A stretch of DNA of 44,157 nucleotides from Eubacteriaceae bacterium (GTDB lineage Bacteria; Bacillota; Clostridia; Peptostreptococcales; Anaerovoracaceae), in NCBI GenBank assembly GCA_028727785.1, contig JAQYNQ010000038.1, positions 1 through 44,157 on the forward strand, given 5' to 3'. Below are positions 1 through 8,212 of this stretch, in pieces. Position numbers and translations under genes: made by a program. The stretch's first letter is position 1. Every line of letters begins with the position of its first letter. The notes beneath the pieces are model-generated. The model saw nothing but the letters and a program-made list of their open reading frames with translations, did not search any database and was not told where the DNA came from.

Positions 1-16
1 CAGGAGGAATGATACA

Positions 17-487
17 ATGATTAAAATACTATTCATCTGCCACGGCAACATTTGTCGCAGTCCGATGGCGGAATATGTTTTTAAAGATATGGTAAGAAAG
101 CTGAATATTGAGGACCGGTTCATAATTGAATCGGCGGCCACCAGCAGAGAGGAAATAGGAAATGATGTGCATCGGGGTACACGGCGCAAACTGGCAGAAG
201 AGGGAATCGCGTGCCCATCACGTCACGCGAGACAGGTGACGAAGAGAGACTATGAAAGTTTTGATTATCTGCTGATCATGGACGAAAACAACCGCAGAAA
301 CCTTATGCGAATCCTGGGGGGTGACCCGGAGCACAAGGTTTACGGTATGCTGGACTGGGCGAAGAGACCGAGAGATATTGCTGACCCATGGTACACGGGG
401 AATTTTGACATAACATACGACGACATCAGAGAAGGATGCGAAACCTTTCTGGAACACCTTAAGGTGACCGGAGAACTATACATATGA
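17..487 (+). CDS. Low-molecular-weight protein-tyrosine phosphatase
   Basis: A cytosolic phosphatase that hydrolyses phosphotyrosine or a related phosphoester. The N-terminus shows the P-loop signature CHGNICRS, giving nucleophile Cys8 and phosphate-binding Arg14, followed by the usual SPMAE helix start. The general-acid loop is ADPWYTG, with Asp123. At 156 residues it has the normal length of the family. An AGGAGG ribosome site lies at 2-7, just before the ATG. The promoter lies outside the window. The hydrogenase gene starts 28 bp downstream on the same strand, so the two are probably co-transcribed, but the functional link is unknown. A 23-bp piece of this gene (222-244) reappears in the intergenic region near 1998. 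The family assignment is secure; the physiological substrate cannot be read from sequence. Confidence 0.95.
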   Translation: MIKILFICHGNICRSPMAEYVFKDMVRKLNIEDRFIIESAATSREEIGNDVHRGTRRKLAEEGIACPSRHARQVTKRDYESFDYLLIMDENNRRNLMRILGGDPEHKVYGMLDWAKRPRDIADPWYTGNFDITYDDIREGCETFLEHLKVTGELYI

Positions 488-514
488 GAAGAATAATCAG
501 TGAGAGGGTTGAAA

Positions 515-1966
515 ATGAGAATATTTGATACAAAGGTACAGGAAATAAAGTACAAGGTGCTCTGCCAGGTGTCCAAGCAGACCTGGGAGGGAAATGACTC
601 CTTTGCTGCATTTAACGACATAGCGAAGGTTGTTGTAACTAAAGAAGATACCACTAGGTGCTGCATTTACAAGGAGCGAGCCATTGTGGCAGAGAGAATC
701 AAAATTGCACTGGGGGGAAATCAGGATAATCCTAATGTGGTTGAGGTAATCGATATTGCCTGTGATGAATGTCCGGAGGCCGGCCATGTTGTTACAGATT
801 TATGCAGAGGCTGCCTGGCACATCGCTGCAAGGATGCGTGCCGCCTGAACGCCATACATTTTGACGAGAAGAACAAGGCAAAAATTGACAAGAGCAAATG
901 TGTGGAATGCGGCAAATGCGCCAAGGTCTGTCCGTATCGTGCCATCAACAATTTCGTAAGACCGTGTGAACAAAGCTGTAAAGTTCATGCGATACATATG
1001 GGTGAGACAGGTGCTGCTGAAATTGATGCGGAAAAATGCACTGACTGCGGTGCATGTGTGTATACCTGCCCGTTTGGTGCAGTGGTAGACAAGTCCTATA
1101 TTGTACAGACCATTCACCTGATAAAGGAAAGCAGACGAGAAAACTTTGAAGTATATGCGATAATGGCACCGGCAGTTGCAAGCCAGTTTACATATGCCAG
1201 CTTCGGACAGGTAATCACCGCCATGAAAAAGATAGGATTTGATGGAGTGATGGAAACTGCACTTGGAGCAGACATGACGGCAGAAGCGGAGGCACGTGAA
1301 CTGCTGGAAAAAGGTTTTGTTACATCCAGCTGCTGTCCTGCTTTTGTGAAATATGTAAAGAGTAAATTCCCTGCCATGACGGATAAGATTTCCCATACTC
1401 CGTCACCTATGGCCATGTTGGGAAAAGCAATTAAAGAGAGAGATCCACGGGCAAAGGTTATCTTTATCGGACCATGCACCGCCAAAAAAGCAGAATGGAA
1501 AAGACCTGAAGTACAGCCATATATCGATTGTGTGCTCACTTTTGAGGAACTTCAGGCATTGATTGACAGCATGGATATAGATATTGAGAATCTGGAGGAA
1601 TCCGTGCTGGACGAAGCTTCCGGCTTCGGAAGGGGTTTTGCATGCAGCGGAGGAGTTACAACTGCAGTGGAACAGGCCGTGCGGGAAATAGCAGAAAAAG
1701 AAGGACCAGATTCACCGGCAGCCGGTTTTGAGGTGAAGTCAGCCGTTTGCGACGGAATTGAAAGCTGCAGAAACATCCTTTCAAGAGCCAACAAGGGTCT
1801 TCTGAAGGAAAATTTTGTCGAAGGAATGGCCTGCAAAGGAGGATGTGTCGGTGGTGCAGGTTGCCTGACACATGGCGAAAAGAACCGTCAGACTATTGAA
1901 AACCACATCAGTGAAGCCAGCAGAACGACGATTCTGGACAGAGGCGATCTGTCAAAGCACATGTAG
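515..1966 (+). CDS. Monomeric [FeFe] hydrogenase, group B-like
   Basis: Catalyses reversible proton reduction with ferredoxin-type electrons, in the cytoplasm. H-cluster motifs are present: TSSCCPAFV (Cys273/Cys274), GPCTAKK (Cys321) and MACKGGCVGG (Cys440, Cys444). The PAF in the first motif and the GPC in the second match the group B branch rather than the classical TSCCPGW enzymes of group A. The N-terminal part carries many cysteines: CDECP, CRGC, CVECGKCAKVCP (around 129-140) and CTDCGACVYTCP (around 175-186), so at least two [4Fe-4S] ferredoxin modules wire the active site. ATG 515 is preferred over GTG 500 because GAGAGG sits about 7 bp upstream of it. The partner or electron carrier is not encoded nearby. 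Family secure; subgroup by motif reading only. Confidence 0.93.
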   Translation: MRIFDTKVQEIKYKVLCQVSKQTWEGNDSFAAFNDIAKVVVTKEDTTRCCIYKERAIVAERIKIALGGNQDNPNVVEVIDIACDECPEAGHVVTDLCRGCLAHRCKDACRLNAIHFDEKNKAKIDKSKCVECGKCAKVCPYRAINNFVRPCEQSCKVHAIHMGETGAAEIDAEKCTDCGACVYTCPFGAVVDKSYIVQTIHLIKESRRENFEVYAIMAPAVASQFTYASFGQVITAMKKIGFDGVMETALGADMTAEAEARELLEKGFVTSSCCPAFVKYVKSKFPAMTDKISHTPSPMAMLGKAIKERDPRAKVIFIGPCTAKKAEWKRPEVQPYIDCVLTFEELQALIDSMDIDIENLEESVLDEASGFGRGFACSGGVTTAVEQAVREIAEKEGPDSPAAGFEVKSAVCDGIESCRNILSRANKGLLKENFVEGMACKGGCVGGAGCLTHGEKNRQTIENHISEASRTTILDRGDLSKHM

Positions 1967-1997
1967 CCGAACACGGCATCAGAATAGTGGCTGTCAG

Positions 1998-2046
1998 GTC
2001 ACGCGAGACGAGACAGGTGACGAAGTGTTACGTTGTGAGTTTTGAT
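1998..2046 (+). repeat. Fragment resembling an internal piece of the phosphatase gene
   Basis: Bases 1998-2025 repeat the 23 bases at 222-244 inside the phosphatase gene exactly, except for a 5-base tandem duplication (GAGAC) in this copy. After an unmatched stretch of about 10 bases, AGTTTTGAT matches again (2038-2046 against 260-268). It lies between the hydrogenase and DUF2284 genes and is not part of an open gene. A decayed partial duplication is the simplest reading. Confidence 0.55.
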
Positions 2047-2084
2047 ACTGTAAAAAAATCCGGAGAAAGGTAAAAGGAAAATAA

Positions 2085-2564
2085 ATGTTTGATCTTATAA
2101 AGCTTGCACTTAAGCATGGCTTCCATAACGCCGGAATAATCGGCGTAGAACAGTTGAGTTTTGTTCCTGAATATCGTAAATTCTGCGAGGATAACCTGTG
2201 CGGACAGTATGGCAGTAATCCTGCCTGTCCTCCGGTTTCAGGCACAGTGGAGGATATGATTGCCGGCTGCAGAAGGTATTCCAAAGCACTGGTGCTTCAG
2301 GTGATATCCGACTGCTCTCCCGCAGACAACATGGCAACAAAAGCCGAAAAGCATCGGATGAACCTGATGACAGAGGAACTTATAAAAGAAATGAACAGCA
2401 AAGGCTTTTCTGACACGCTGATGATGTCTGCAGGGCCTTTCAAGGACAATTCATGCATGTCCGCCTACTGCGTGGATGCCCAGAAAATGGCTGATGCTGT
2501 AGGTATCCCATGCTGGGTTGACGATGGAAAATGCAGGTTTTTTACACTTGTTCTCTTTAATTGA
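2085..2564 (+). CDS. DUF2284 family putative metal-binding protein
   Basis: A small cysteine-rich soluble protein of 159 residues. The N-terminal half has Cys34, Cys39 and Cys48 in the pattern C-x4-C-x8-CPP, with further cysteines in the middle and C-terminal third. The C-terminal stretch GIPCWVDDGKCRFFTLVLFN is typical of DUF2284 proteins, which are predicted metal or Fe-S binders of unknown role. AAGG-rich Shine-Dalgarno sequence lies just before ATG 2085. It follows the hydrogenase by 118 bp on the same strand, with no clear terminator between them, so co-transcription is possible. Convergent with the transporter gene downstream; both share a hairpin terminator. Function not known. Confidence 0.85.
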   Translation: MFDLIKLALKHGFHNAGIIGVEQLSFVPEYRKFCEDNLCGQYGSNPACPPVSGTVEDMIAGCRRYSKALVLQVISDCSPADNMATKAEKHRMNLMTEELIKEMNSKGFSDTLMMSAGPFKDNSCMSAYCVDAQKMADAVGIPCWVDDGKCRFFTLVLFN

Positions 2565-2596
2565 AAAGATATCGTAAAGAAACCAATAAAGAAACA

Positions 2597-2634
2597 AAAA
2601 AGAGACCATGACTTTTGAAGTCAAGGTCTCTTTT
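2597..2634. terminator. Bidirectional intrinsic terminator
   Basis: AGAGACC (2601-2607) and TGACT (2609-2613) pair with AGTCA (2619-2623) and GGTCTCT (2625-2631), leaving a 5-base loop. The stem has A-runs on its left and T-runs on its right, so it can end transcription of both converging genes. Confidence 0.85.
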
Positions 2635-2659
2635 GTAATACACAATAAGCTGTATTCCC

Positions 2660-4054
2660 TTAGAAAATTCCAAGTGCCTGTGCAAGCAGTACAATCAGAA
2701 GAAGTGGAGCAACAACCTTTACCATTGCAATGTAAAGAGTTTTTCTGCCGAATTTTTCTCCGTTAAGAGTAACTTCTTCGATAACTGTCTGAGGCTTCAG
2801 AATCCATCCAACCAGGATACATTCACAGATAGCAACGATTGGCATGAAGATGTTGTTACTGATGTAATCCATAACGTCAAGAATCTGAGCTGTAGCACCA
2901 TTTGGTAATGGTAATTCAAAGTACCAGATGTTATATCCAAGGCATACTACCACACCAAGAATAAGAGCGTAAACTGTAACAACAGCAGCACTTGTCTTTC
3001 TTGTCATATGCCACTTGTCCATCAGACCGGAAACTACAGCCTCCTGTACGGATACGGCTGATGTTACAGCAGCGAAAGTAACCATGATAAAGAACAGGAT
3101 ACCGATAATTCTGCCGAATCCACCCATTGCAGCGAATACCTTAGGAAGTGAAATAAACATCAGTCCAGGACCGCCAGTCATACCGTCAGCACCCATGAAA
3201 GTAAATACTGCAGGGATAATCATCAGACCGGCAAGTAATGCAACTGCAGTGTCGAAAATCTCGATCTGATTGATTGACTTCATAAGGTTAACATCCTTCT
3301 TAACGTATGAACCATATGCAACCATGATACCCATAGCAACTGAGATAGAGTAGAATAACTGTCCCATTGCATCCATTACTACAACGAAAATATCCTTTAC
3401 ACCCATGCCGGAAAAGTCAGGAATCAGGTAAATCTTCAATCCCTGAAGACCGGTTCTTGTAACGCCTTCAGCATCAGTGTGACTTAAAGTCAATGAGAAA
3501 ATTGAAATTCCTGCTACAAGCACAACCAGTGCAGGCATGATAATTCTGCTGTACTTTTCGATACCCTTGTTAACTCCGTTGAATACAACGAAAGCAACCA
3601 TAGCAAGGAATACTACCATCCATATGATAGGTGAAAACTGGCTGGTAATATGACCTGTAAAGAATCCATCTTCTGCTGCGGCACCTGTTCCTGCTGTAAT
3701 AAATTCAGCAAGATACTTAAGTACCCATCCGCCAATTGTACAATAATAAGGTAAGATAATAATTGGAACTACCCATGCAAAGAATCCGATGAACTTTGCG
3801 TTGCTGTGCAGTTTTCCATAAGCAGTCAGTGGACCGTGTGCAGTCTTTCTACCGATTGCTACTTCTGTTGTTAAAATTGCGAAACCGAAAGTCAGAGCAA
3901 GTATAATATAAATGAAAATAAACACACCGCCGCCATCTTTAGCAGCTAGGTATGGGAATCTCCAGATATTACCAAGTCCAACAGCACTTCCGGCTGCAGC
4001 CAGTACGAAGCCGATTGTTCCGCTAAATGTACTCCTTTTCTTAGCTTCTGCCAT
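2660..4054 (-). CDS. Neurotransmitter:sodium symporter (NSS/SNF) family amino-acid transporter
   Basis: A multi-span membrane protein of 464 residues that would import an amino acid with sodium. The signature GLGNIWRFPYL (residues 26-36), which forms part of the sodium and substrate sites in LeuT-fold NSS proteins, is intact, and the GGGVF segment follows. About 11-12 hydrophobic spans are visible. Bacterial relatives (MhsT, TnaT, Tyt1, LeuT) move hydrophobic or aromatic amino acids; the substrate here cannot be decided. A GGAGGAG ribosome site lies just upstream of the ATG, and a promoter at 4094-4122 supports independent transcription. It ends at the shared terminator near 2597-2634. Confidence 0.92.
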   Translation of the reverse strand: MAEAKKRSTFSGTIGFVLAAAGSAVGLGNIWRFPYLAAKDGGGVFIFIYIILALTFGFAILTTEVAIGRKTAHGPLTAYGKLHSNAKFIGFFAWVVPIIILPYYCTIGGWVLKYLAEFITAGTGAAAEDGFFTGHITSQFSPIIWMVVFLAMVAFVVFNGVNKGIEKYSRIIMPALVVLVAGISIFSLTLSHTDAEGVTRTGLQGLKIYLIPDFSGMGVKDIFVVVMDAMGQLFYSISVAMGIMVAYGSYVKKDVNLMKSINQIEIFDTAVALLAGLMIIPAVFTFMGADGMTGGPGLMFISLPKVFAAMGGFGRIIGILFFIMVTFAAVTSAVSVQEAVVSGLMDKWHMTRKTSAAVVTVYALILGVVVCLGYNIWYFELPLPNGATAQILDVMDYISNNIFMPIVAICECILVGWILKPQTVIEEVTLNGEKFGRKTLYIAMVKVVAPLLLIVLLAQALGIF

Positions 4055-4093
4055 TTTTTGTTCTCCTCCAAAATTATATAGTTAACCTTATGT

Positions 4094-4122
4094 ATTTTAC
4101 ACAAAAATTGTCCCGATGTAAA
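4094..4122 (-). promoter_or_regulatory. Sigma-70-type promoter of the NSS transporter gene
   Basis: On the minus strand TTTACA (-35), 17 bp, TAAAAT (-10), about 35-40 bp before the ATG at 4054. Fits the vegetative consensus closely. Confidence 0.6.
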
Positions 4123-4239
4123 GGAAAACTTTCGCGTTTTTTGTGTTATTCAATAATTTGTGTGCCTCCCACAATAACAAGACGAATTAAGATGGAGAAA
4201 ATTGTATCTTAACAATAGAAAACAATAGAGAGCAAAAAA

Positions 4240-4273
4240 GGAAAGACCTCAGTCTTCCGACTGAGGTCTTTCC
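4240..4273 (-). terminator. Intrinsic terminator of the APC transporter gene
   Basis: A perfect 15-bp stem (GGAAAGACCTCAGTC with its complement) and a TTCC loop. Read on the minus strand it is followed by a run of six T, so it ends the transporter gene whose stop codon is at 4314. Confidence 0.92.
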
Positions 4274-4313
4274 CATGTAATGATTGTATAGGTAATTATA
4301 ACTAGATTGCTTA

Positions 4314-5762
4314 TTATAGTGAAATGTTACCCTGTAGTAGCTGAACTAGTGAATATGCTGCAAGAAGTACAAGAACAACACCGATCACTAACTCGTAAGT
4401 CTTGTCGAACAGCTTTTCTCCCTTTTCTTTTCTACCGATTGCGTAGATGATCAGACCAGGAGCATACAGGATTGTTGATAGAAGCAGGTAATCCAGACCG
4501 GATGAATATAGCATCCAGAATCCGTAGATTGTACCAAGTCCACCGAAGATGTAAGCCTTAGCTTTGTCTGAACCTGTCTTGATTAATTCTCCCTTGTCGC
4601 AGATTGCGAACTTCAGATAGTATGCACCACTGAACAGGTAAGGAAGCATAATCATTAATGTTGAGATTCCGTAGAATAACTGGTAAGTTGATTCGTTGAA
4701 GTACATAACAATCAGGAATATCTGAACGATTCCGTTAGTGATGATCAGTGATGAAACCGGTGCATCATATTTGTTTGACTTAGCAAAGAACTTAGTGAAT
4801 ACACCCTGCTGAGCTGCTGAGTAAGGGCAGTCAGCTGCGATGATTGTCCAGCCAAGGAATGCTCCAAGCAGTGAAAGAACAACACCGAAGTTAACCAGAG
4901 CTGCACCCCAAGGACCAACTGCTGTTTCAAGAACCTGAGCAAGCTGTGGAGTATCAAACTCTGCAAGCTGTTCAATCGGAACTGAACCAACTGTTAGAAC
5001 AGCGATTAATACATATAATGCTAACAGGCAAAGGAAACCTGTGATAGATGCTTTACCAACATCACTTGATTTCTTAGCTCTTCCTGAAAGTACTACAGCA
5101 CCTTCTACACCGATGAAGGACCATACTGTAGCTGAAGTTGTGCTCATAACCTGATCAGGTACTGAGATTTCTCCTGTTCCCCAGAAGTTATCCATAAAGA
5201 TAGCAGGATCAAATGCTCTGAACACGATGATTGCAATAATGAATACCAATAATGGTAGAACTTTTGCAACTGTAGTAATAACATTTAAGAACGCAGCACT
5301 GGATACTCCTCGCATAACTAATGCTGCCATAAACCAAACGAATACTGAACCAACTACGATGGAAAGAAGGTTGTTACCTGCGCCAAATGCAGGAATGAAG
5401 TAACCTAATGCTCCAAATAGAAGGCATACATAAGATACATTGCAAAGTAAGGCGCTAATCCAATAGCCCCATGCTGAGTTAAATCCCATGAAATGTCCGA
5501 AGCCTTCGCTGGCATAGCTGTACACTCCGTTTGTCAAGTCAGGTCTATATTTGTTAAGTCCGTAATAACTCATCATAAGTGCAAGCATACCTACGCCTGC
5601 AATTGCCCAACCGATAAGAATTGCTCCAGTGTGTGCACCGCTGGCAGCCATATCTCCTGTTACAGTGAAGATACCACTACCCAGTGTAGAACCGATAATA
5701 ACGGCAACCAGCTTGGTAAAGCCTAGTCCCTTGTCAGCTCCCTGCTGCATGTTATTGTCCAT
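4314..5762 (-). CDS. APC-superfamily basic amino acid / polyamine antiporter
   Basis: A 482-residue membrane protein with about 12 hydrophobic spans. The first span carries GSTLGSGIFTVTGDMA (24-39), the substrate-binding helix break of APC permeases, and the sequence overall resembles arginine/ornithine antiporters (ArcD/APA type). Such antiporters exchange a basic amino acid against its breakdown product. No arginine deiminase genes lie in the window, so the substrate is an inference. The ribosome site GGAGG precedes ATG by about 9 bp. It has its own terminator (4240-4273) and faces the divergent Re-citrate synthase operon across a 437-bp AT-rich spacer. Confidence 0.88.
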   Translation of the reverse strand: MDNNMQQGADKGLGFTKLVAVIIGSTLGSGIFTVTGDMAASGAHTGAILIGWAIAGVGMLALMMSYYGLNKYRPDLTNGVYSYASEGFGHFMGFNSAWGYWISALLCNVSYVCLLFGALGYFIPAFGAGNNLLSIVVGSVFVWFMAALVMRGVSSAAFLNVITTVAKVLPLLVFIIAIIVFRAFDPAIFMDNFWGTGEISVPDQVMSTTSATVWSFIGVEGAVVLSGRAKKSSDVGKASITGFLCLLALYVLIAVLTVGSVPIEQLAEFDTPQLAQVLETAVGPWGAALVNFGVVLSLLGAFLGWTIIAADCPYSAAQQGVFTKFFAKSNKYDAPVSSLIITNGIVQIFLIVMYFNESTYQLFYGISTLMIMLPYLFSGAYYLKFAICDKGELIKTGSDKAKAYIFGGLGTIYGFWMLYSSGLDYLLLSTILYAPGLIIYAIGRKEKGEKLFDKTYELVIGVVLVLLAAYSLVQLLQGNISL

Positions 5763-5808
5763 AATTAAAATCCTCCAAAAATAGCTTACCGTTTAATTGC
5801 TTAAACAA

Positions 5809-5836
5809 ATAATAAAAGTGATAAATAATAGTGCAA
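5809..5836 (-). promoter_or_regulatory. Candidate promoter of the APC transporter gene
   Basis: On the minus strand TTGCAC, 16 bp, TATTAT, ending about 45 bp before the ATG at 5762. The -35 is imperfect and the spacing one short of ideal, so the call is tentative. Confidence 0.35.
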
Positions 5837-6093
5837 ATTCAATTCATCGACTAGAACATTATCACAATTTTCAAGGGGTTTCAACTAAAAAAACAACTAC
5901 CCAATTCGCTTTAATGCGATAAAACTCGGTCAAAAACGCACCGGATGATAATAACTATTAAGCTAAATGGTTAAAAATTTGACAAAATGCTTTAACAATA
6001 TACAAAGTTTGCATAAACGTCAAAAATTATACACGTGAAACAAATGTGTCAAAGGAATTCGTAAAAACAATAAAAAAACATTTATACATTATC

Positions 6094-6122
6094 TTGACAT
6101 TGATTTTTAATAGCGGTATACT
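6094..6122 (+). promoter_or_regulatory. Strong promoter of the citrate-to-2-oxoglutarate operon
   Basis: TTGACA (6094-6099), 17 bp, TATACT (6117-6122): a near-perfect vegetative promoter, leaving a leader of about 70 bases before ATG 6200. Confidence 0.8.
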
Positions 6123-6129
6123 TGTATAC
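6116..6129. promoter_or_regulatory. Candidate GntR operator over the -10 element
   Basis: Two GTATAC hexamers separated by TT (6116-6121 and 6124-6129) form a dyad that covers the -10 box. GT-N2-AC half-sites are typical of FadR/FCD-type GntR regulators, and such a regulator is the second gene of this operon, so autorepression is a reasonable inference. Confidence 0.5.
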
Positions 6130-6199
6130 ATCAAAAACGTAGGACAAAAGTTTCCTATATGAAGGCGTATGACTAAATACATGAGAAAGAGGTGTAGAA

Positions 6200-7570
6200 A
6201 TGCTAGAGAGATCCAAGAAATCTAACTTATTAGAACCAGGCGGATTCAAGTATTCATTACAGGATATACCTGAACCAAATTTATATAGAGATCAGTTCCC
6301 ATATGACGAGGTACCCAAGCTTGCTTTCAACCACAGACGTGTACCTATGAATATGCCGGAAGACATTTGGATTACAGATACATCTTTCAGAGATGGTCAG
6401 CAGTCCATGGCACCATACACAGTAGAACAAATCGTACATTTATATAAGCTTTTGTCCAGGCTGGGTGGTCCTTACGGATTAATCAGACAGTCAGAGTTCT
6501 TCGTTTACACAAAGAAAGACAGAGAAGCAGTTGAAAAATGCATGGAATTAGGTCTGAAATTCCCTGAAATCACAGCCTGGATTCGTGCAAGCAAGAAAGA
6601 CTTCCAGCTGGTTAAGGACCTGGGCATCAAGGAAACGGGAATTCTTGTTTCCTGCAGTGACTACCATATCTTTAAAAAGATGGGAATGACAAGAAGACAG
6701 GCAGTTGACTTCTATCTGGAAACAATCAGAGATGCTTTTGAAGCAGGGGTCGTTCCTAGATGTCACCTGGAAGATATCACAAGAGCAGACTTTTACGGTT
6801 TTGTTGTTCCTTTCGTAAACGAAATCCATGAGCTGTCAGAAGAAGCCGGAATCCCGGTAAAGATTCGTGCATGTGACACTATGGGTTATGGCGTACCTTA
6901 CACAGAAGCTTCACTTCCACAGAGTGTTGCCGGTATCATTTACGGTTTACAGCACTACTCAGGCGTTCCAAGTGAAATGCTTGAATGGCACGGACATAAC
7001 GACTTCCATAAGGGCGTTGCAAATGCATCCACAGCATGGCTTTACGGCTCATGCGCTGTTAACTGCAGCCTGCTTGGAATCGGTGAACGTACAGGTAACG
7101 TTCCTCTGGAAGCAATGGTTTTCGAATATGCAACCCTTAGAGGCTCATTTGACGGAATGGATCCGACGGCAATTACGGAAATCGCAAGATACTTCCGGGA
7201 CGAAATGGGATATAAAATTCCTCCAATGACTCCTTTTGTAGGAGAAAACTTCAACGTTACAAGAGCAGGCATTCATGCCGACGGACTGATGAAGGACGAG
7301 GAAATCTACAATATATTCGACACAAAGAAGATTCTGGGAAGAGCGCCCGGAGTAACAGTAAGCAAGACAAGCGGAATGGCCGGAATTGCTTACTGGATTA
7401 ACGACCATTATGGACTGAAAGGCATCGACATGATGTCAAAGGACAGCCCGATAGTTGCAGAACTGAAAGAATGGGTTGATGAAATGTATGCCGACGGCAG
7501 AACAACAGCCCTTGCAAATATTGAACTGGAAACAAAGATTAATGAGCTGACTGGAGGCAAACTGAAATGA
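6200..7570 (+). CDS. Re-citrate synthase-type enzyme (isopropylmalate/homocitrate synthase family)
   Basis: Condenses acetyl-CoA with an oxo acid; context points to oxaloacetate and hence citrate. The HMGL-like TIM barrel begins with DTSFRDGQQS (60-69), where Arg64 and Asp65 are the expected catalytic and metal residues, and the metal-binding HGHND motif is at 264-268. The protein is 456 residues, without the C-terminal allosteric LeuA domain seen in longer isopropylmalate synthases. Genes for a GntR regulator, aconitase and isocitrate dehydrogenase follow directly, which fits the Re-face citrate synthase known from Clostridium kluyveri and other anaerobes. No Si-type citrate synthase is in view. 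Homocitrate or isopropylmalate synthesis is the alternative but suits the neighbours less. Ribosome site AGAGGTG. Confidence 0.82.
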   Translation: MLERSKKSNLLEPGGFKYSLQDIPEPNLYRDQFPYDEVPKLAFNHRRVPMNMPEDIWITDTSFRDGQQSMAPYTVEQIVHLYKLLSRLGGPYGLIRQSEFFVYTKKDREAVEKCMELGLKFPEITAWIRASKKDFQLVKDLGIKETGILVSCSDYHIFKKMGMTRRQAVDFYLETIRDAFEAGVVPRCHLEDITRADFYGFVVPFVNEIHELSEEAGIPVKIRACDTMGYGVPYTEASLPQSVAGIIYGLQHYSGVPSEMLEWHGHNDFHKGVANASTAWLYGSCAVNCSLLGIGERTGNVPLEAMVFEYATLRGSFDGMDPTAITEIARYFRDEMGYKIPPMTPFVGENFNVTRAGIHADGLMKDEEIYNIFDTKKILGRAPGVTVSKTSGMAGIAYWINDHYGLKGIDMMSKDSPIVAELKEWVDEMYADGRTTALANIELETKINELTGGKLK

Positions 7571-8211
7571 TAGAATACAAGAGCATGTCACTGGCGAACC
7601 AGATATATGATGAGTTAGAACACAGAATACTAACAGGCGAATATGCTCCCGGCGAAGTGATCTCAGAGAAGCGACTTGTTGCAGAGCTTAACGTAAGCCG
7701 CACACCTATCAGAGAGGCACTTAGCAGATTAAATCAGGAACGTCTTATCAAAGATACACCTGCAGGCAATGAGGTAGTTGGTGTGAGCAGACAGGACGCA
7801 TATGATATGTTCCTTGTAAAGAGCCAGCTGGAAAACATTGCAGTGAGAAGAGCCGCCGAAAACATTACAGATGAAGAGCTGGAACAGCTTCAGATGATTT
7901 ATGACAAACAGGAATTCTACGCACAGAGAAAAGACTATAAGACAGTCCTGGATCTTGACAACGAATTCCACGAAGCGATATATAAGGCAAGCAGAAGCAT
8001 TACTCTGGAAACCATTCTTGAAGGTGTACACCGCAAAATGTTCAAATACAGAATGAATTCCATCGAACACGAAAACAGAGTAGACGCATCTGTTGCAGAA
8101 CACAAGGCAATTCTTGAGGCTATCAAAGCCCACAATGGCGATGCCGCCGAAGCAGCTTTGTACGTACATGTAGAAAATGCATGCGAATATTTTGTCGGAG
8201 GTGAAAAATAA
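7567..8211 (+). CDS. GntR-family regulator with FCD ligand domain
   Basis: A DNA-binding repressor or activator of 214 residues. The winged helix spans about 9-75, including ISEKRLVAELNVSRTPIREAL, and the helical FCD effector domain covers about 80-205. The FCD metal site is complete by position: Asp131, His135, His179 and His201. Metal-containing FCD domains often bind carboxylic acids such as citrate, which would suit this operon. The gene overlaps the synthase gene by 4 bp (ATGA) and ends 1 bp before the aconitase start, so it is translationally embedded in the operon. A GTATAC dyad over the operon promoter is a plausible binding site. Effector and sign of regulation are inferred, not shown. 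Confidence 0.9.
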   Translation: MIEYKSMSLANQIYDELEHRILTGEYAPGEVISEKRLVAELNVSRTPIREALSRLNQERLIKDTPAGNEVVGVSRQDAYDMFLVKSQLENIAVRRAAENITDEELEQLQMIYDKQEFYAQRKDYKTVLDLDNEFHEAIYKASRSITLETILEGVHRKMFKYRMNSIEHENRVDASVAEHKAILEAIKAHNGDAAEAALYVHVENACEYFVGGEK

Positions 8212-8212
8212 A

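Larger units (their letters stand above)
5763..6199. other. AT-rich divergent regulatory region without genes
   Basis: 437 bp between the minus-strand APC transporter and the plus-strand citrate operon. It holds a weak candidate promoter for the transporter (5809-5836, minus), and a strong promoter with an overlapping GntR-like dyad for the operon (6094-6129). The middle part (about 5880-6060) is very AT-rich; I see no gene, RNA gene or clear riboswitch in it. Confidence 0.7.
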
